A DNA stretch of 64,000 bases, taken from Puccinia triticina. Lineage: Eukaryota > Basidiomycota > Pucciniomycetes > Pucciniales > Pucciniaceae. Below the pieces are notes generated by a model, which saw only the letters and a list, made by a program, of their open reading frames with translations, was not told where the DNA came from and made no database searches. Below are positions 21,591-31,567 of the stretch, piece by piece. The position numbers and the translations under genes are program-made. Position 1 is the first letter of the stretch. Every line of letters begins with the position of its first letter. The DNA lies in NCBI RefSeq assembly GCF_026914185.1, contig NC_070560.1:3711501-3775500 (forward strand), in the 5' to 3' direction.

Positions 21591-24012
21591 GTGATTCAAC
21601 AGCAGGAGAATCTTGCAGGTGGGAGTGGAGCCACTGTGAAAAATGAACCTGGAGAAAATGACAAAACTATTGGTGTGAGCATGTATTATCAAAGTTTGCT
21701 CCTGGCACGGTCACAGAACTGCCTGGTGTTTGGTGATGTATGTGCTGTTGGCCAAACAGGAACCAATATGATCCTCAGGTTTGTTTTTCTCCTTGGCCCA
21801 GATTTGCACTGACTGAGGTGAAGTTTTTGGGCTACGGAGTTGAACAAACTTCACACAATTTTCAAGTGCCCCCAACTCATTATATGCCTGACCTGGCCAA
21901 GTGTGGGAACTAACATCTGCCACCCACAACAACTCGGACTTTCAGAAAACTTTGCCAGAGGCCTAGTCCAACCAAATCACCTGCCCGATCCTCAATCCAT
22001 CCGTAGCCATGAGAAGTACATATTGTCTTGGACAATTCATTGCACCAGTGTTGCGGTCTCCGCCCTCTTCTTACACAGACCATCACCACCAGGTGGGCTT
22101 CCTCCAACAAGGTCATCAAGAATTGCATGTGTATTGTGCACCGCGGCAGAAAATTGGTCGCCTCAGCTCTCTGGCAAGTGAGCACCTTGGTCCCTTGCTT
22201 GGACCAATATCTTTGTGTTCGACCCCAGTCACAAGTAACAAAGTCTCATCAAGCAATCCCGGGATCATGAAGGTGCCCGCCTTCGTAGTGAGCCGCCGAG
22301 GTGTTCCACCTGAGCTGCGAGGTTGTGTCTTCAGCCGTGCCAAAGATATTCACCGTGTCCAGATGGCCTTTAGGGCTTCCAACATAGATCTGACCCCAAT
22401 GTGGAACTACAACCCAAGTGTCTTCTTTGACATCCCGCAGGTTGAGTTTGTCAGACTAGAAACGCACGAGGTCACAGCTCGACAACCTTGGGTCACAAGA
22501 GCTCTGTGCCAATGCCGCACGGCCTTGAAACCCCATGAGCTGACTGCCCTCTTGTTCCTCCGCAATAACAAGACGGCCGACACAGATCCAATGGTGCTCT
22601 GGAACCACCCTACAAACGCATGGATTTGCAGTTGCGTGGATCAAACCGGTTTCAATCCGCTCAGCGACTCAACATCACCAAGAGCCCAAGGATCCATCCT
22701 GGCAGACAACATGGGCTTAGGGAAGACTTTGACGGCATTAGCATTCATCCTTTCAACCTTTGATTCCGCTGTGCGATTTATGTGGGAAAGTTGGTCCCAC
22801 CAGTCATCTGCAACATTGTTATCTACCCACTAGCAACACTGACCAACTGGGAAAGTGAAATCAACATTCACTTTGAAGATCAGGCAATCACCTACCATGT
22901 GTTCCACAGACCCCATCGGAACCAACTTACTTGGAAAGACTTTCAATTGGCTCACATAGTTCTTACAACGTATGAAATGATTGGCACTAGTGGGAACAGA
23001 CACCCAAACCAGTACACCATTGAATCCCTCGATCTCTGCTGGTACAGGATTGTCCTGGAAGAAGCACAGTGAGTCAAAAATGTCTGTTGTACCTCAGACA
23101 CCACACAATCTGATTGATTTTCATTTTGACAGCCTGATGAGGAATCCAGCAGCAAACCGCACGCTCAACATCCAGCAACTCAACTACCAGTTTTTGTTGT
23201 GTCTAACTGGAACACCGGTCCAGAATTGCCTGACGGACCTCCAAAGCTTGATCACCACATTGAAGATGCCGCTGTGGGATAACGATCTCATCTGGAAGAG
23301 TTACCTTATTCCCAGAATGAATGTGGGGGCACCTGAAGGTATTAGGACTCTGTTGTTGCTGATGCAATCACTCTGCTTGAGAAGGACAAAAGATGTTCTG
23401 TTGCAGCTGCCACAGAAGCTCGAGCAGGCAGTGGTGGTGCAATATAGCGCGCAGTGGGAAAGACACTCACAAGATTTGCATGAAAGCTTCATCCAAAACT
23501 TTGGAAGACTTCGAACCTCCAAAGAGCAATGGGACGGGGCCGAATTTTTCCGCCAGTTGACAATGCTGCGTCAATTCTGCAATCATCCAGTCTTTGCACG
23601 TGTGGTACTACTCATCCAACCAACATGGCGATGGCAGAATTCTGGAAAGATCGTCCACCTGATTGACAGTCTTTTGGTCTTTTTCAGCGGAGGCCAAGAG
23701 ATTGAGCGTCCAAAGGCAGTTGTCTTCTCAAGTTTTGTTGGTTTTTTGGAGATGTGAGCATACAACCCAAGTCCTACTGTGCATAAATAACTCATGGTGA
23801 TTCCTCTATTCATAGTGTTGAGCGCGCTCTGCAAGAAAGCCACATTGGATTCACTTGGCTGACCAGGAACTTAAAGTTTCAAAAGCGTGATGAGAACCTC
23901 AAAACATTTTGAGGCAACAGTAATTGCAAGGTCCTGCTTGCGTCCCTGCAGGCAGCGGGGGTGGGGATTGACTTGCGATGTGCTCAGAATGTGTACTTGA
24001 TGGCAAGTCCAC
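21591..24012 (+). pseudogene. SNF2-family helicase (Rad5/Rad16-like), truncated and frameshifted
   Basis: From about 22009 the sequence reads as an SNF2 ATPase. It has motif I ILADNMGLGKTLTALAFIL (22700-22755), PLATLTNWESEI of motif Ia, IVLEEAH of motif II across an intron at 23070-23131, LTGTPVQN of motif III, the LRRTKDVLLQLP block, LRQFCNHP, KAVVFSSF of motif IV, and LLASLQAAGVGIDLRCAQNV of motif V (23930-23990). Lesions are a frameshift near 22785, a stop in the 23880-23910 segment, and loss of everything after motif V, including motif VI, at a poly-T run near 24012. Motif II has Glu in place of the usual first Asp. No RING finger is seen. SNF2 proteins remodel chromatin or act in DNA repair. 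Here the gene sits among transposon genes and may have been carried by one. The 21591-22008 part may be its N-terminal exons. Confidence 0.8.
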
Positions 24013-24396
24013 ATCTTTTTTTTTTGAGCAATACCCAGGCTGATCAGCCTCATTAAAACTTAGGGGCCTAGTTGGAACCCTGAAATGGAGTTCCAAGCAA
24101 TTGATTAACTCTACCGCTTGGGCCAGAAAAACTCAGTTTGGGTGTATCAGTACTACATACAAGGCAGCTTGGAGATGAACATTTTTCAAGTACAAAGACA
24201 CAAGTGCAAATTGGCATTGTGAGCGGGTTTCTTGTCTATGTTATGTACATGAGAGCAAGTTGAGGAGTTGCTGATGGGATTCGCCATCTAGGCTGAGTGT
24301 ACCTACTGGTGGAAACAAACAATATGAATGTGCTAAGCTCTTGATGACAAACCTCACAGGATCATAGGCAAATCCTTACCTTGAATATATGTACCT
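24013..24396. other. Gap between SNF2 remnant and X-like gene
   Basis: No gene or recognised repeat. The 3' ends of the SNF2 remnant (plus) and the X-like gene (minus) converge here. Confidence 0.35.
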
Positions 24397-25560
24397 TCAG
24401 CACAATGTCACAAGATTAGGCCAGACAACCGCGTCAGATGGGTTCAAGAGTGCCTGCTGTGAATTTGATAGAGTTGATAAGTAACTTGCAGCGTAGCAGT
24501 TGATGGGCAAGTTGCGCGGTACGTTTTTGAAGCTGTTGGATTGTGTTATGTGTGAGGGTATTCTGCGCGCTTCAAGAATGTACTTGTGGACAAAGGTCCA
24601 TCTGTTGGCATTGATCTTTTCCTGTGTGTAGATGGTATCCAACTGTTGAGCAAACCGGGTGAACCCGTCTGATTGCCAGGACAATGGCAGCTTGGATAGA
24701 GCTCTGGGAGGTGTGGTCTCAGTCTCAGATGTGGCCTTGATATTTTCAAACGCTGTGCGGAGAGCTGGCAAAACCGGAAGTGCGGAAAGTGTCTCTTGAC
24801 AGTGTTGCTGAACCTGGTGTTGAGCAGGAGTAACATAAGTGTGCAATCATGATTAGATGTGTACCAAAAGAGCATACCTGCATCCGGATCTTGGTTTTGC
24901 TTTTGTATTTCTTCTTCTGAGATCGCCACCTGCCTGAGAAATGACCCAATCAAAGGCCTTCCTTCCTTCCGATGAACCATTGATGGAGCAACCCAAGGAG
25001 GATTGACAAGTTGTGAGCTTCCACAGGATTGATGAAGAATAATTTGAACGCTCCAGCACCGTAGGCATTCAACCAGTGCTTAATGATGAACTTTGCAAAG
25101 AGTTGGTTCCAGTGGGCGACCCACGGGTGATCCCACGCAAATGTTGTACCTGGGAAATGGGAGCTTGAGAGGTCTTGAAGGAAGATGGTTCTGAATATTG
25201 AGTGAATTGTTTGAGCTTTGGCAAGCAGCGCCTCTGGGGGAATAGCATCTATTGGATGGATCAAGATGAAGTTGGGGAGATTTGAGCCAACGTGGAGGTT
25301 GTGGGCCGGCGGACGGATCTTCCAATCATCCAAAGGAGGTTTCTTGGGGGAAAAAACCAACTGGAGCAGAGTTTGTAAAAAAGCTGCCATGCTCCAGGCA
25401 GAAGATGACTGGGAGTTTGGCAGAATTGTGGAGTAGATAGCGTTGATCTTTGCTGCCTGGGATGGCGGTTTGCCATCCCACAAGGTAGCTGTGGATGATG
25501 ACATAGGGCAAGAAAGATGGGAGCAGATCTGTGCCCGAAGCAGGAAGAGCAGGGGCACAC
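24397..25560 (-). pseudogene. X-like module gene, diverged third copy
   Basis: Exon blocks read right to left. The first starts near 25560 with WDGKPPSQAAKINAIYSTIL, PNFILIHPIDAIPPEALLAK and TTFAWDHPWVAHWNQLFAKF, then INPVEAHNLSILLGLLHQWF. A frameshift in the repeat AAGGAAGGAAGG near 24960 moves the reading to GRPLIGSFLRQVAISEEEIQ. A GTATGC...CCAG intron (about 24880-24812) leads to LPLSWQSDGFTRFAQQLDTI and VPRNLPINCYAASYLSTLSN. The last two blocks resemble the end of gene X (PEWRSDNLTTILHSVNKI; VPRGLPIDCYWSSYWSQLS), so it is called X-like. The N-terminal half does not match X visibly. Two module palindromes lie just upstream at 25724 and 25855. Function unknown; at least one frameshift. Confidence 0.5.
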
Positions 25561-25723
25561 CTTAAGTAGTGCAGTCAACGCTTGAGGGTCCGGAATGACA
25601 AAGGAGTTTGTGGGGCAACCATGTCAAAGGGACACAGGGTGCACGCAAGACAAGGGGCACTGGAGAGGGATTGTTTGGGCTGCTAGAGCTGGCTGGGCAC
25701 GTTGCAGACAGGGAGTAGCAAGC

Positions 25724-25763
25724 ATGTCCACCGTGACGTTTGGCTGAACATCCGGGTGGACAT
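25724..25763. repeat. Module palindrome 5 (40 bp)
   Basis: ATGTCCACCGTGACGTTTGG / CTGAACATCCGGGTGGACAT, about four mismatches between the arms. Confidence 0.78.
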
Positions 25764-25854
25764 CTTGCACATGGGGACCTATGTCACAGGCAAAATTAAC
25801 CGCTGCATCCACACAGTGTCACAAGCAAGACAGCGGTGCAGCTGTGCTGCGGCC

Positions 25855-25896
25855 AATGTCCACCATGATGTTGGGCCAAACGTCACGGTGGACATT
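25855..25896. repeat. Module palindrome 6 (42 bp)
   Basis: AATGTCCACCATGATGTTGG with the inverted arm CCAAACGTCACGGTGGACATT. Outer TGTCCACC/GGTGGACA arms are perfect. Confidence 0.82.
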
Positions 25897-25989
25897 ATCC
25901 ACATTGACCAAGCATGAGGACATTCTCACAGATCCCTCCCTGTGGAAGGGTGGCATTACACATGCATAGCTTGTGCACAAGCGGCTCTG

Positions 25990-27293
25990 CTAGTAGATGG
26001 GCACCCAATCAAGCTCTGCCTGGCCTGATGCTGTATGCACAAACGCAGCTGCCTCCCAGAAATCAACTGAAGAGCCACGCAGGCCCATCATAAGGCCTCT
26101 GCCAAGCTGCAGCGCAGGTGTGTTATCAGCCATATGTACGAAGGCACAGTGTCCGAGTCCTTGTGACACACCGGATGTGGTCTCCCCAAACTCATGGTTC
26201 TCACCCAGCTCAGCCAACATCCTGAAGGAGCACCTGACATCATCTTGAAGAGAGATGAGCAGGGAGAACAAAGATCCGTGTCTTGCAAGACAGCTTTTCC
26301 ATATTACATACACTCCACGCCACCTGATATGTGTTGCAGGGAAACCAAAGCCCACAGGTCACAGTGTTCAACATATGGGAGTAGGATATTATGGAGATAG
26401 CTTCAGACACAGAGTGGGTGAGTGCGAAAGGCCAATGTAGTGTTCCCTGGGACTGTGGCAGGCGGAGTAAACTGTCAGGCGCAGTGACTTGCCAGAGACC
26501 AAAATGCCACAAGAAACTCACAATTTGGCCGCAGCCAACAGTTACAAGAGGCCACCGTTTGCGCTGTTGGTACTCTCAGATACGCTTATCTGATGCTTCA
26601 CAGGACCTGTGAATCGGAACATCAGACCTTCTTGATAACGGGAGAGACCAATGAATTTATGGATTAGACAGACCCTTGCCCTCTCAATTTCTTATGGCGT
26701 TCCAGGTTGCGAAGACATCTGGCACGGCCCATCAAGGGATCTTCATGTCACCGGTGTCAGCATACAACTTCTGCTGAAACAGGAAGGCCTGGTCAAGATG
26801 GATCCCACAGTTTGAAACAGCATGTGACCCGTCCACAGTACACTGCATCTTGACATCAACAAGTGTTTGCTTTTCTTGCAGTCACAGTAGTTGTAGGGGA
26901 GTAAAGCTATTATCTTGCATGACTTAGCAGCTGGACAATGAGGTGTAAATGACAGGAGGATAGATGATGCTCAGTGGGGCAGATTTTATAGAGGTATCAG
27001 GGAGGCTTGCAGACACCAGATTGTCCTCAGCTGATGTTTGTCAGAATTGAGGCTCACATTTTAACCCTGAACGTCACCACCATGCTTGCCGCTCAGTTGA
27101 GTGCGGAGGGGCTGTTGGGGGTAGAGCGAAGCTGGCTCTAGATCTGACTTCACGCAACTAATTCAGCGGCCTACTTTGTAAGTCCAATTTAGTTTGGCGT
27201 CTGAAGAAGAATTGTGGTATTAGAAGACAAGAGAAGAATTTCAATTGAGAGGGATAGTTGTCACAGCTGCGCCAAGCCTCACCGTCCACGCGT
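25990..27293. other. Left flank of the 8.5 kb retroelement, no supported gene
   Basis: ORFs on both strands between 25990 and 26620 show no motif or repeated counterpart. The last bases before the LTR are GCGT (27290-27293), one half of the retroelement target duplication. Confidence 0.35.
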
Positions 27294-28187
27294 TGTGGTG
27301 ACCCCTCCCGTGGTCAGCTAGTCAGAAGCATTGCCGCCGCCAGGATTGTCATCAACATTCCAGCTTTTAATTTCATTCCTCAAGTCTCAAGAAACATCAA
27401 GATCCTCAAGACCCTCAAGAATTCACCCTCTCCCCATCTCTCCTCATCTTTCACCTCTCTCTTCCATACTCCTTTCCTCCTTCCTTTTCCATCCTTCCAT
27501 CTCACCTTTTTCTCTCCTTCCCAGTCCCCTTCACTTTTCTTGGTCCTAACACAGCATCTGCTGTGGGTTTATTTTCTGGTTTGTTTTTCTTTCTCTTCTT
27601 TTGTTTTTGTCTGTCTGCTCTTTCCTCTTTTCCTTTTGTTTTTTTCTTCTTCTTTGGTTCTTTTCTTTCTGCCTCAGATCACTGTGTTTCCTTGTTTTAT
27701 TGTGTTGTGTTTCCTTCTTTCCTGCTTCTCTTGTTTGTTGTGTGTGTGTGCGCGCGTAGCGCGCGGAGGATGTGATGAAATGTATGTGACATGTCACCCT
27801 GAGTCCAAGTTCAGCTTGAACTTGGATGATGGGTGGCTATGGCATTCTGATCCCCAGAATACGGACCATCAAGAGTTTATAGATCATATCTTCAGAGTTT
27901 CAACTTTTGGGCTCCGCCCGCCGATCATCTTTCATCGAGTCTCACATCCCCTTCCCTTTCTTTTTTTTAAGATCACTCCTCATCCCCTCATCAACAAAAC
28001 AACCGCCGCCGAGGATCCAAACCCCCCGGCGAACCTCTCAAAACCACCACACACCCACAGCTATCCCAGATCCCCCCCCCCATTTTCCAGCGCTCATTCC
28101 TACGGACCACCCAGCCACAAGGGCAGCCTAAACAGCAAATCTCCCCTCACACAACTGCCGCCGCCTAGCACGGACAGGAGTCCCTCA
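27294..28187 (+). repeat. 5' LTR of element D (894 bp)
   Basis: Starts TGTGGTGACCCCTCCCGTGG and ends GGAGTCCCTCA. Pyrimidine-rich centre (27420-27770) and a short hairpin GCGCGCGTAGCGCGC near 27750. A 353-codon ORF overlaps it but lacks any motif and is read as chance. Confidence 0.93.
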
Positions 28188-28255
28188 TTTGGTCCCTCGA
28201 GCCGGGATCAAACCAGCGACCTCAAGATTTACAGTCTTGCTACTGTGGTTTTGAG
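28188..28255 (+). promoter_or_regulatory. Primer binding site with extended tRNA-Tyr complement
   Basis: Two bases after the LTR, TGGTCCCTCGAGCCGGGATC is what a PBS complementary to a tRNA 3' end (with CCA) should look like. The complementarity does not stop at about 18 nt. The reverse strand continues through a T arm (GGTTTGATCCC) and an anticodon stem-loop AAGACTGTAAATCTT with anticodon GTA (Tyr). The 5' half of the tRNA is not convincing. Confidence 0.75.
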
Positions 28256-28507
28256 GCCGTTTGGCGGTTATATTTCCTTTCTTTCTTTCTTCATATTTTC
28301 GTCTATCCAAAAATCCTAATAATCTCTGCTGAACCTATTTGGTTCTTCTCTCTCCTCAATTTTCAAGTTTCAACGGCTCTCATCTCTTGCCGCTCCTCAA
28401 GACGGACTAGTCCTTGTTTCAGTGGATCAAGTCGTTTCAGGATTGTTTGAATTTCTCCTCTCTTTCTGTTTCTTTCTTAAGGTTCAGCGGCGGGGGACTT
28501 AGGTTGT

Positions 28508-28590
28508 AGAAGTAAGTCCCCACCACATTAGTTGCACCTCCAAAGTTCTACCATCTTTTGTCGAAAAACATCATCGCCACTCTGTGAGCC
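28508..28590 (+). repeat. Dispersed internal module, copy A
   Basis: Starts AGAAGTAAGTCCCC, includes TTAGTTGCACCT, ends CGCCACTCTGTGAGCC; lies in the leader 44 bp before the gag ATG. Three other copies lie within the same element. Confidence 0.78.
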
Positions 28591-28633
28591 GTCCCTGCAC
28601 CGTTTGCAATCTTTTCCCTAGCTCTCATACGAC

Positions 28634-30802
28634 ATGGCCGACGCGGTCGGAGGCGCGAGACCCGCAAAGATGAAGAAGATCAAGCCTCAAGACGGCCTTA
28701 AGTTCGATGGATCCAATATCGAGCGATTTCTAGCCAACTATGAACTGGCGGCCAAGTTGGATGACGCCTCTGATTACAACAAGGCTCGTCAAGTCGTGCG
28801 TTTCGTTGATAATGGCGAGACTCGGGACATTCTTGAGACGCTGGAAGGACACAACCCGCCGGACTGGCCGAAGCTGAAGGCTGCAATGCTGGGTTATTGG
28901 GCGGATGTGGACACGGCAGTCTACACGGAGCTCGACATTGCTGGGCTAGTAGAGACGTGGACGAAGAAAGGTGGAGTCTCCTTGGTATCCGATTACCATT
29001 TGTTTTGTAAGGTTTGGGATCCAATTCAATCTTACCTTGTCTCCAAAGGCCACATTGAGTCAGAAGAGGAGCTTAAAAAACAGTACTACCAGGCTTTCTC
29101 TGCCGGATTTCAAGGTCGAATCAGGGACCAGATGATCAAAGACAACACTCTGGTGACAACGGTCGACAACCGAGCGCGGCTACCAGCTTTCAAGATAGTT
29201 CGTAGCGCGGTCGACACGGTCATGAAGGGTCAGATATCCCTTTCGTTTGAGGATACAAGATCGTCCGCCCCGGTTTCGTCGCCCTTCCAGGAGGCGAACC
29301 AAATCATGAAGAAGATGGGGACGGACAAGCGCCCAGCGCCAGCAGCGGCAGACTCAAAGCCTGAACCCTCCGTTGATGAAATAACAAAGATGTTTAAAGC
29401 CTTCAAACAGTACATGAAGCAGGGCGGCGGAAAATCGGGACCGTTGGCCGAGCAAGGTCCAATGATCTGTTACTATTGTCACCGGGAAAATCACGGGACT
29501 TTGCGGTGCGCCAAGCTGCAAAAAGATCAGGAAGCGGGTCTCGTTGAGAAAAAGGGCAACAATTTTTTCCTGCCCAATGGGGCGCTCATTCCTTTCGACC
29601 GAAGTCGCCCGATTCGCCACGTAGTGGCCTCTTTTCCATCCAATCAGGCGTCAAGTTCTTGGGCTCAGTCTCCTGGGCCTTGTCTGACATCTCACTCGGC
29701 CTCCGTGGAGTTTAAGGCCAGCTGTGGGTCTTTAGAGCAATGGTACCCCCCGGCGGTTTCATCTCAATCGTTCTTGGGTGGATACAACTCGGAGGCGGCT
29801 GGCAGGAAGAGGCATGAGGAGCCGAGGCCTTACAAAGCTCCTTTGGCTCCGTCATCCCAGGCTAAACGGCCGCTTCGCAAGCCAGCAGTCGCTCCGGGCG
29901 GTCCTATGGAGCCCGATGTGGCGGACGAGCAGGAACTCTTTGAGCGGATTATGAAAGATCCCGACACTCAGCCCTGTCCGCCAAAGGACTCGCCAGCCAG
30001 GCCAGCCATGCCGTCTAAGGGTGCGGGAGCGCAGCCAAAGGTCCGCTTCGAGCGGGACGTCTCACGGGACCACCCAGACGCGGTGGATGGTTTTGTCAAG
30101 AAGATCTTTGAGCTTCTGGTCACAACAACAGTGGCAGAAATTTGTTCAGTCTCTCCGGCAGTATTGGATGGCGTTAAAAAGTGGGTCTCGCGGCGTCGTG
30201 TGGAGGTAGGGCCAGAGGAGTTGAAGGTGCATTTGGGCACTTTGGCGGAGGGCCGTGAGTTTAGAGAAACCTCGCCGGACCCCTGTCTCTATTCCTGCCC
30301 GCTCGGTTATCTGGCTTGCTTGATCGGAGGGGGGGAGAACGCCGCGTCTCCGTTGATTGACTCAGGGTCGCAGCTCAACATCATATCGGATGCCATGGCA
30401 AATCAGTTTAACCTCACACCTTGGGTCAACTTCAGCTCCGCAGTCTATGGTATCAATGACCAGGCTTGCGAGCTGATTGGAGTCGCTGAGGACGTCCCTG
30501 TTTGGGTGGGTAAGAGTATCGTGGGCACCTGTCACTTTTGGATTACCCGTCAGGACAGCCCTTTTATTCTAGGTCGTCCATTTTTGATGGACTTCGAAGC
30601 GACTCTTTTTTTCTCTCCCACGGCAGGGGAACGGATCATCTTGCCCGACCCCAAAGGTCGGAACATCGAGTTGTTGCTCTGTCCTATTGAAAAGGGTCAA
30701 TGGGAGCGGGAATTTCCGGCACACGGTCGGAAAGCGGTGTTGACTCACTGCGGGCGCATCTTGGAGCTGCCTGAGGGAGCGGAGGATCCGTCTTTTTTAT
30801 AA
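28634..30802 (+). CDS. Gag-protease polyprotein of element D
   Basis: 722 codons from ATG 28634 to TAA. The first 200 residues are a gag-like helical region (FLANYELAAKLDDASDY). A CCHC knuckle, CYYCHRENHGTLRC, lies near residue 280 with the standard C-X2-C-X4-H-X4-C spacing. A Pro/Ser-rich linker follows. An aspartic protease with active site LIDSGSQLNIIS lies near residue 575, with a later FILGRPFL block that fits the protease family. The frame is intact, unlike pol. Pol is in a separate downstream ORF without an ATG, so its expression must use splicing, recoding or reinitiation. The copy A module just upstream may be relevant. Confidence 0.93.
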   Translation: MADAVGGARPAKMKKIKPQDGLKFDGSNIERFLANYELAAKLDDASDYNKARQVVRFVDNGETRDILETLEGHNPPDWPKLKAAMLGYWADVDTAVYTELDIAGLVETWTKKGGVSLVSDYHLFCKVWDPIQSYLVSKGHIESEEELKKQYYQAFSAGFQGRIRDQMIKDNTLVTTVDNRARLPAFKIVRSAVDTVMKGQISLSFEDTRSSAPVSSPFQEANQIMKKMGTDKRPAPAAADSKPEPSVDEITKMFKAFKQYMKQGGGKSGPLAEQGPMICYYCHRENHGTLRCAKLQKDQEAGLVEKKGNNFFLPNGALIPFDRSRPIRHVVASFPSNQASSSWAQSPGPCLTSHSASVEFKASCGSLEQWYPPAVSSQSFLGGYNSEAAGRKRHEEPRPYKAPLAPSSQAKRPLRKPAVAPGGPMEPDVADEQELFERIMKDPDTQPCPPKDSPARPAMPSKGAGAQPKVRFERDVSRDHPDAVDGFVKKIFELLVTTTVAEICSVSPAVLDGVKKWVSRRRVEVGPEELKVHLGTLAEGREFRETSPDPCLYSCPLGYLACLIGGGENAASPLIDSGSQLNIISDAMANQFNLTPWVNFSSAVYGINDQACELIGVAEDVPVWVGKSIVGTCHFWITRQDSPFILGRPFLMDFEATLFFSPTAGERIILPDPKGRNIELLLCPIEKGQWEREFPAHGRKAVLTHCGRILELPEGAEDPSFL

Positions 30803-31130
30803 GGGGAGTTGGTCCATCAGCTGGCGGGTTTAATCTAGGGCCTTGCACTCGGTCAGCGGATTCAACTCAACCCTCAGAGGCCCACGGTAGTGCTTTCTCT
30901 CCTTTCTTGATTCGGTCTTCCTCGGTCTCATCTGTTCAAAACATCAAAACTCAAAAACAGCAGCAAAATCGAAAATCATCAAAAAAATTCGCTTCTTTGG
31001 TTTTTCAGTCTCCGTTTCTCTCTCTCTCAGAATCATTCTCACTCGATCCTTCAAAGAGGATTTGGCCGCTTCAAGCGGTAGTTTGGTAGTGGACTCGCAT
31101 CAGGGGTACTCAGCGGGGGCACAAAGTACA

Positions 31131-31215
31131 AAAGTAAGTCCCCTCCTTGGTATGCATCTCCGGGTAGCTACTACCGTTATCTCGAAAACATTACCCTGTG
31201 CCACGCACGTGAGCG
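31131..31215 (+). repeat. Dispersed internal module, copy B
   Basis: AAAGTAAGTCCCCTCC, GGTATGCATCT, TCGAAAACATTA, ends GCCACGCACGTGAGCG. Lies at the start of the pol frame. Confidence 0.75.
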
Positions 31216-31483
31216 ACTTGTCGGAACCCCGTTTTTCCTCCACTTTAGATGGGACCCTATCCCTCAATCCCCGTCTCTGCAAAGAGAATAAACTACTCCC
31301 CCTCCGTGAAGAGGCTAAACTATTTACATCATTTGACGGCCTCCGCAATGAGGTTAAACTTCCGAGCCTCTGCGACAAGGATAAACTAAATATCCTCCGC
31401 AATGAGGTGAAACTAGGTACTTATTGGTTGGAATGTGAAGGAGGCGTGGTGGAGTTTGGTGTTCCGCGGAGGTTGGGAGACGT

Positions 31484-31567
31484 AGAAGTAAGTTCCTCCC
31501 ATAGTTGCACCTTTGAGGGTCCCTCTACACGTCGTAAAAACCCTACTCCAGCCACACTTGTGAGCTG
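31484..31567 (+). repeat. Dispersed internal module, copy C
   Basis: AGAAGTAAGTTCCTCCCATA, GTTGCACCTTTG, CGTAAAAACC, ends GCCACACTTGTGAGCTG. Lies between the 20 bp repeats and the conserved part of pol. Confidence 0.75.

Noticed and set aside
25990..26355. 121-codon minus-strand ORF beside the third palindrome group
   Set aside because: No motif and an equally open plus-strand frame; not conserved at the other module loci.
27258..28319. 353-codon ORF across the 5' LTR of element D, partly repeated in the 3' LTR
   Set aside because: It is a pyrimidine-rich low-complexity frame (long Phe/Leu/Ser/Pro runs) inside an LTR, changes frame between the two LTRs, and has no motif.
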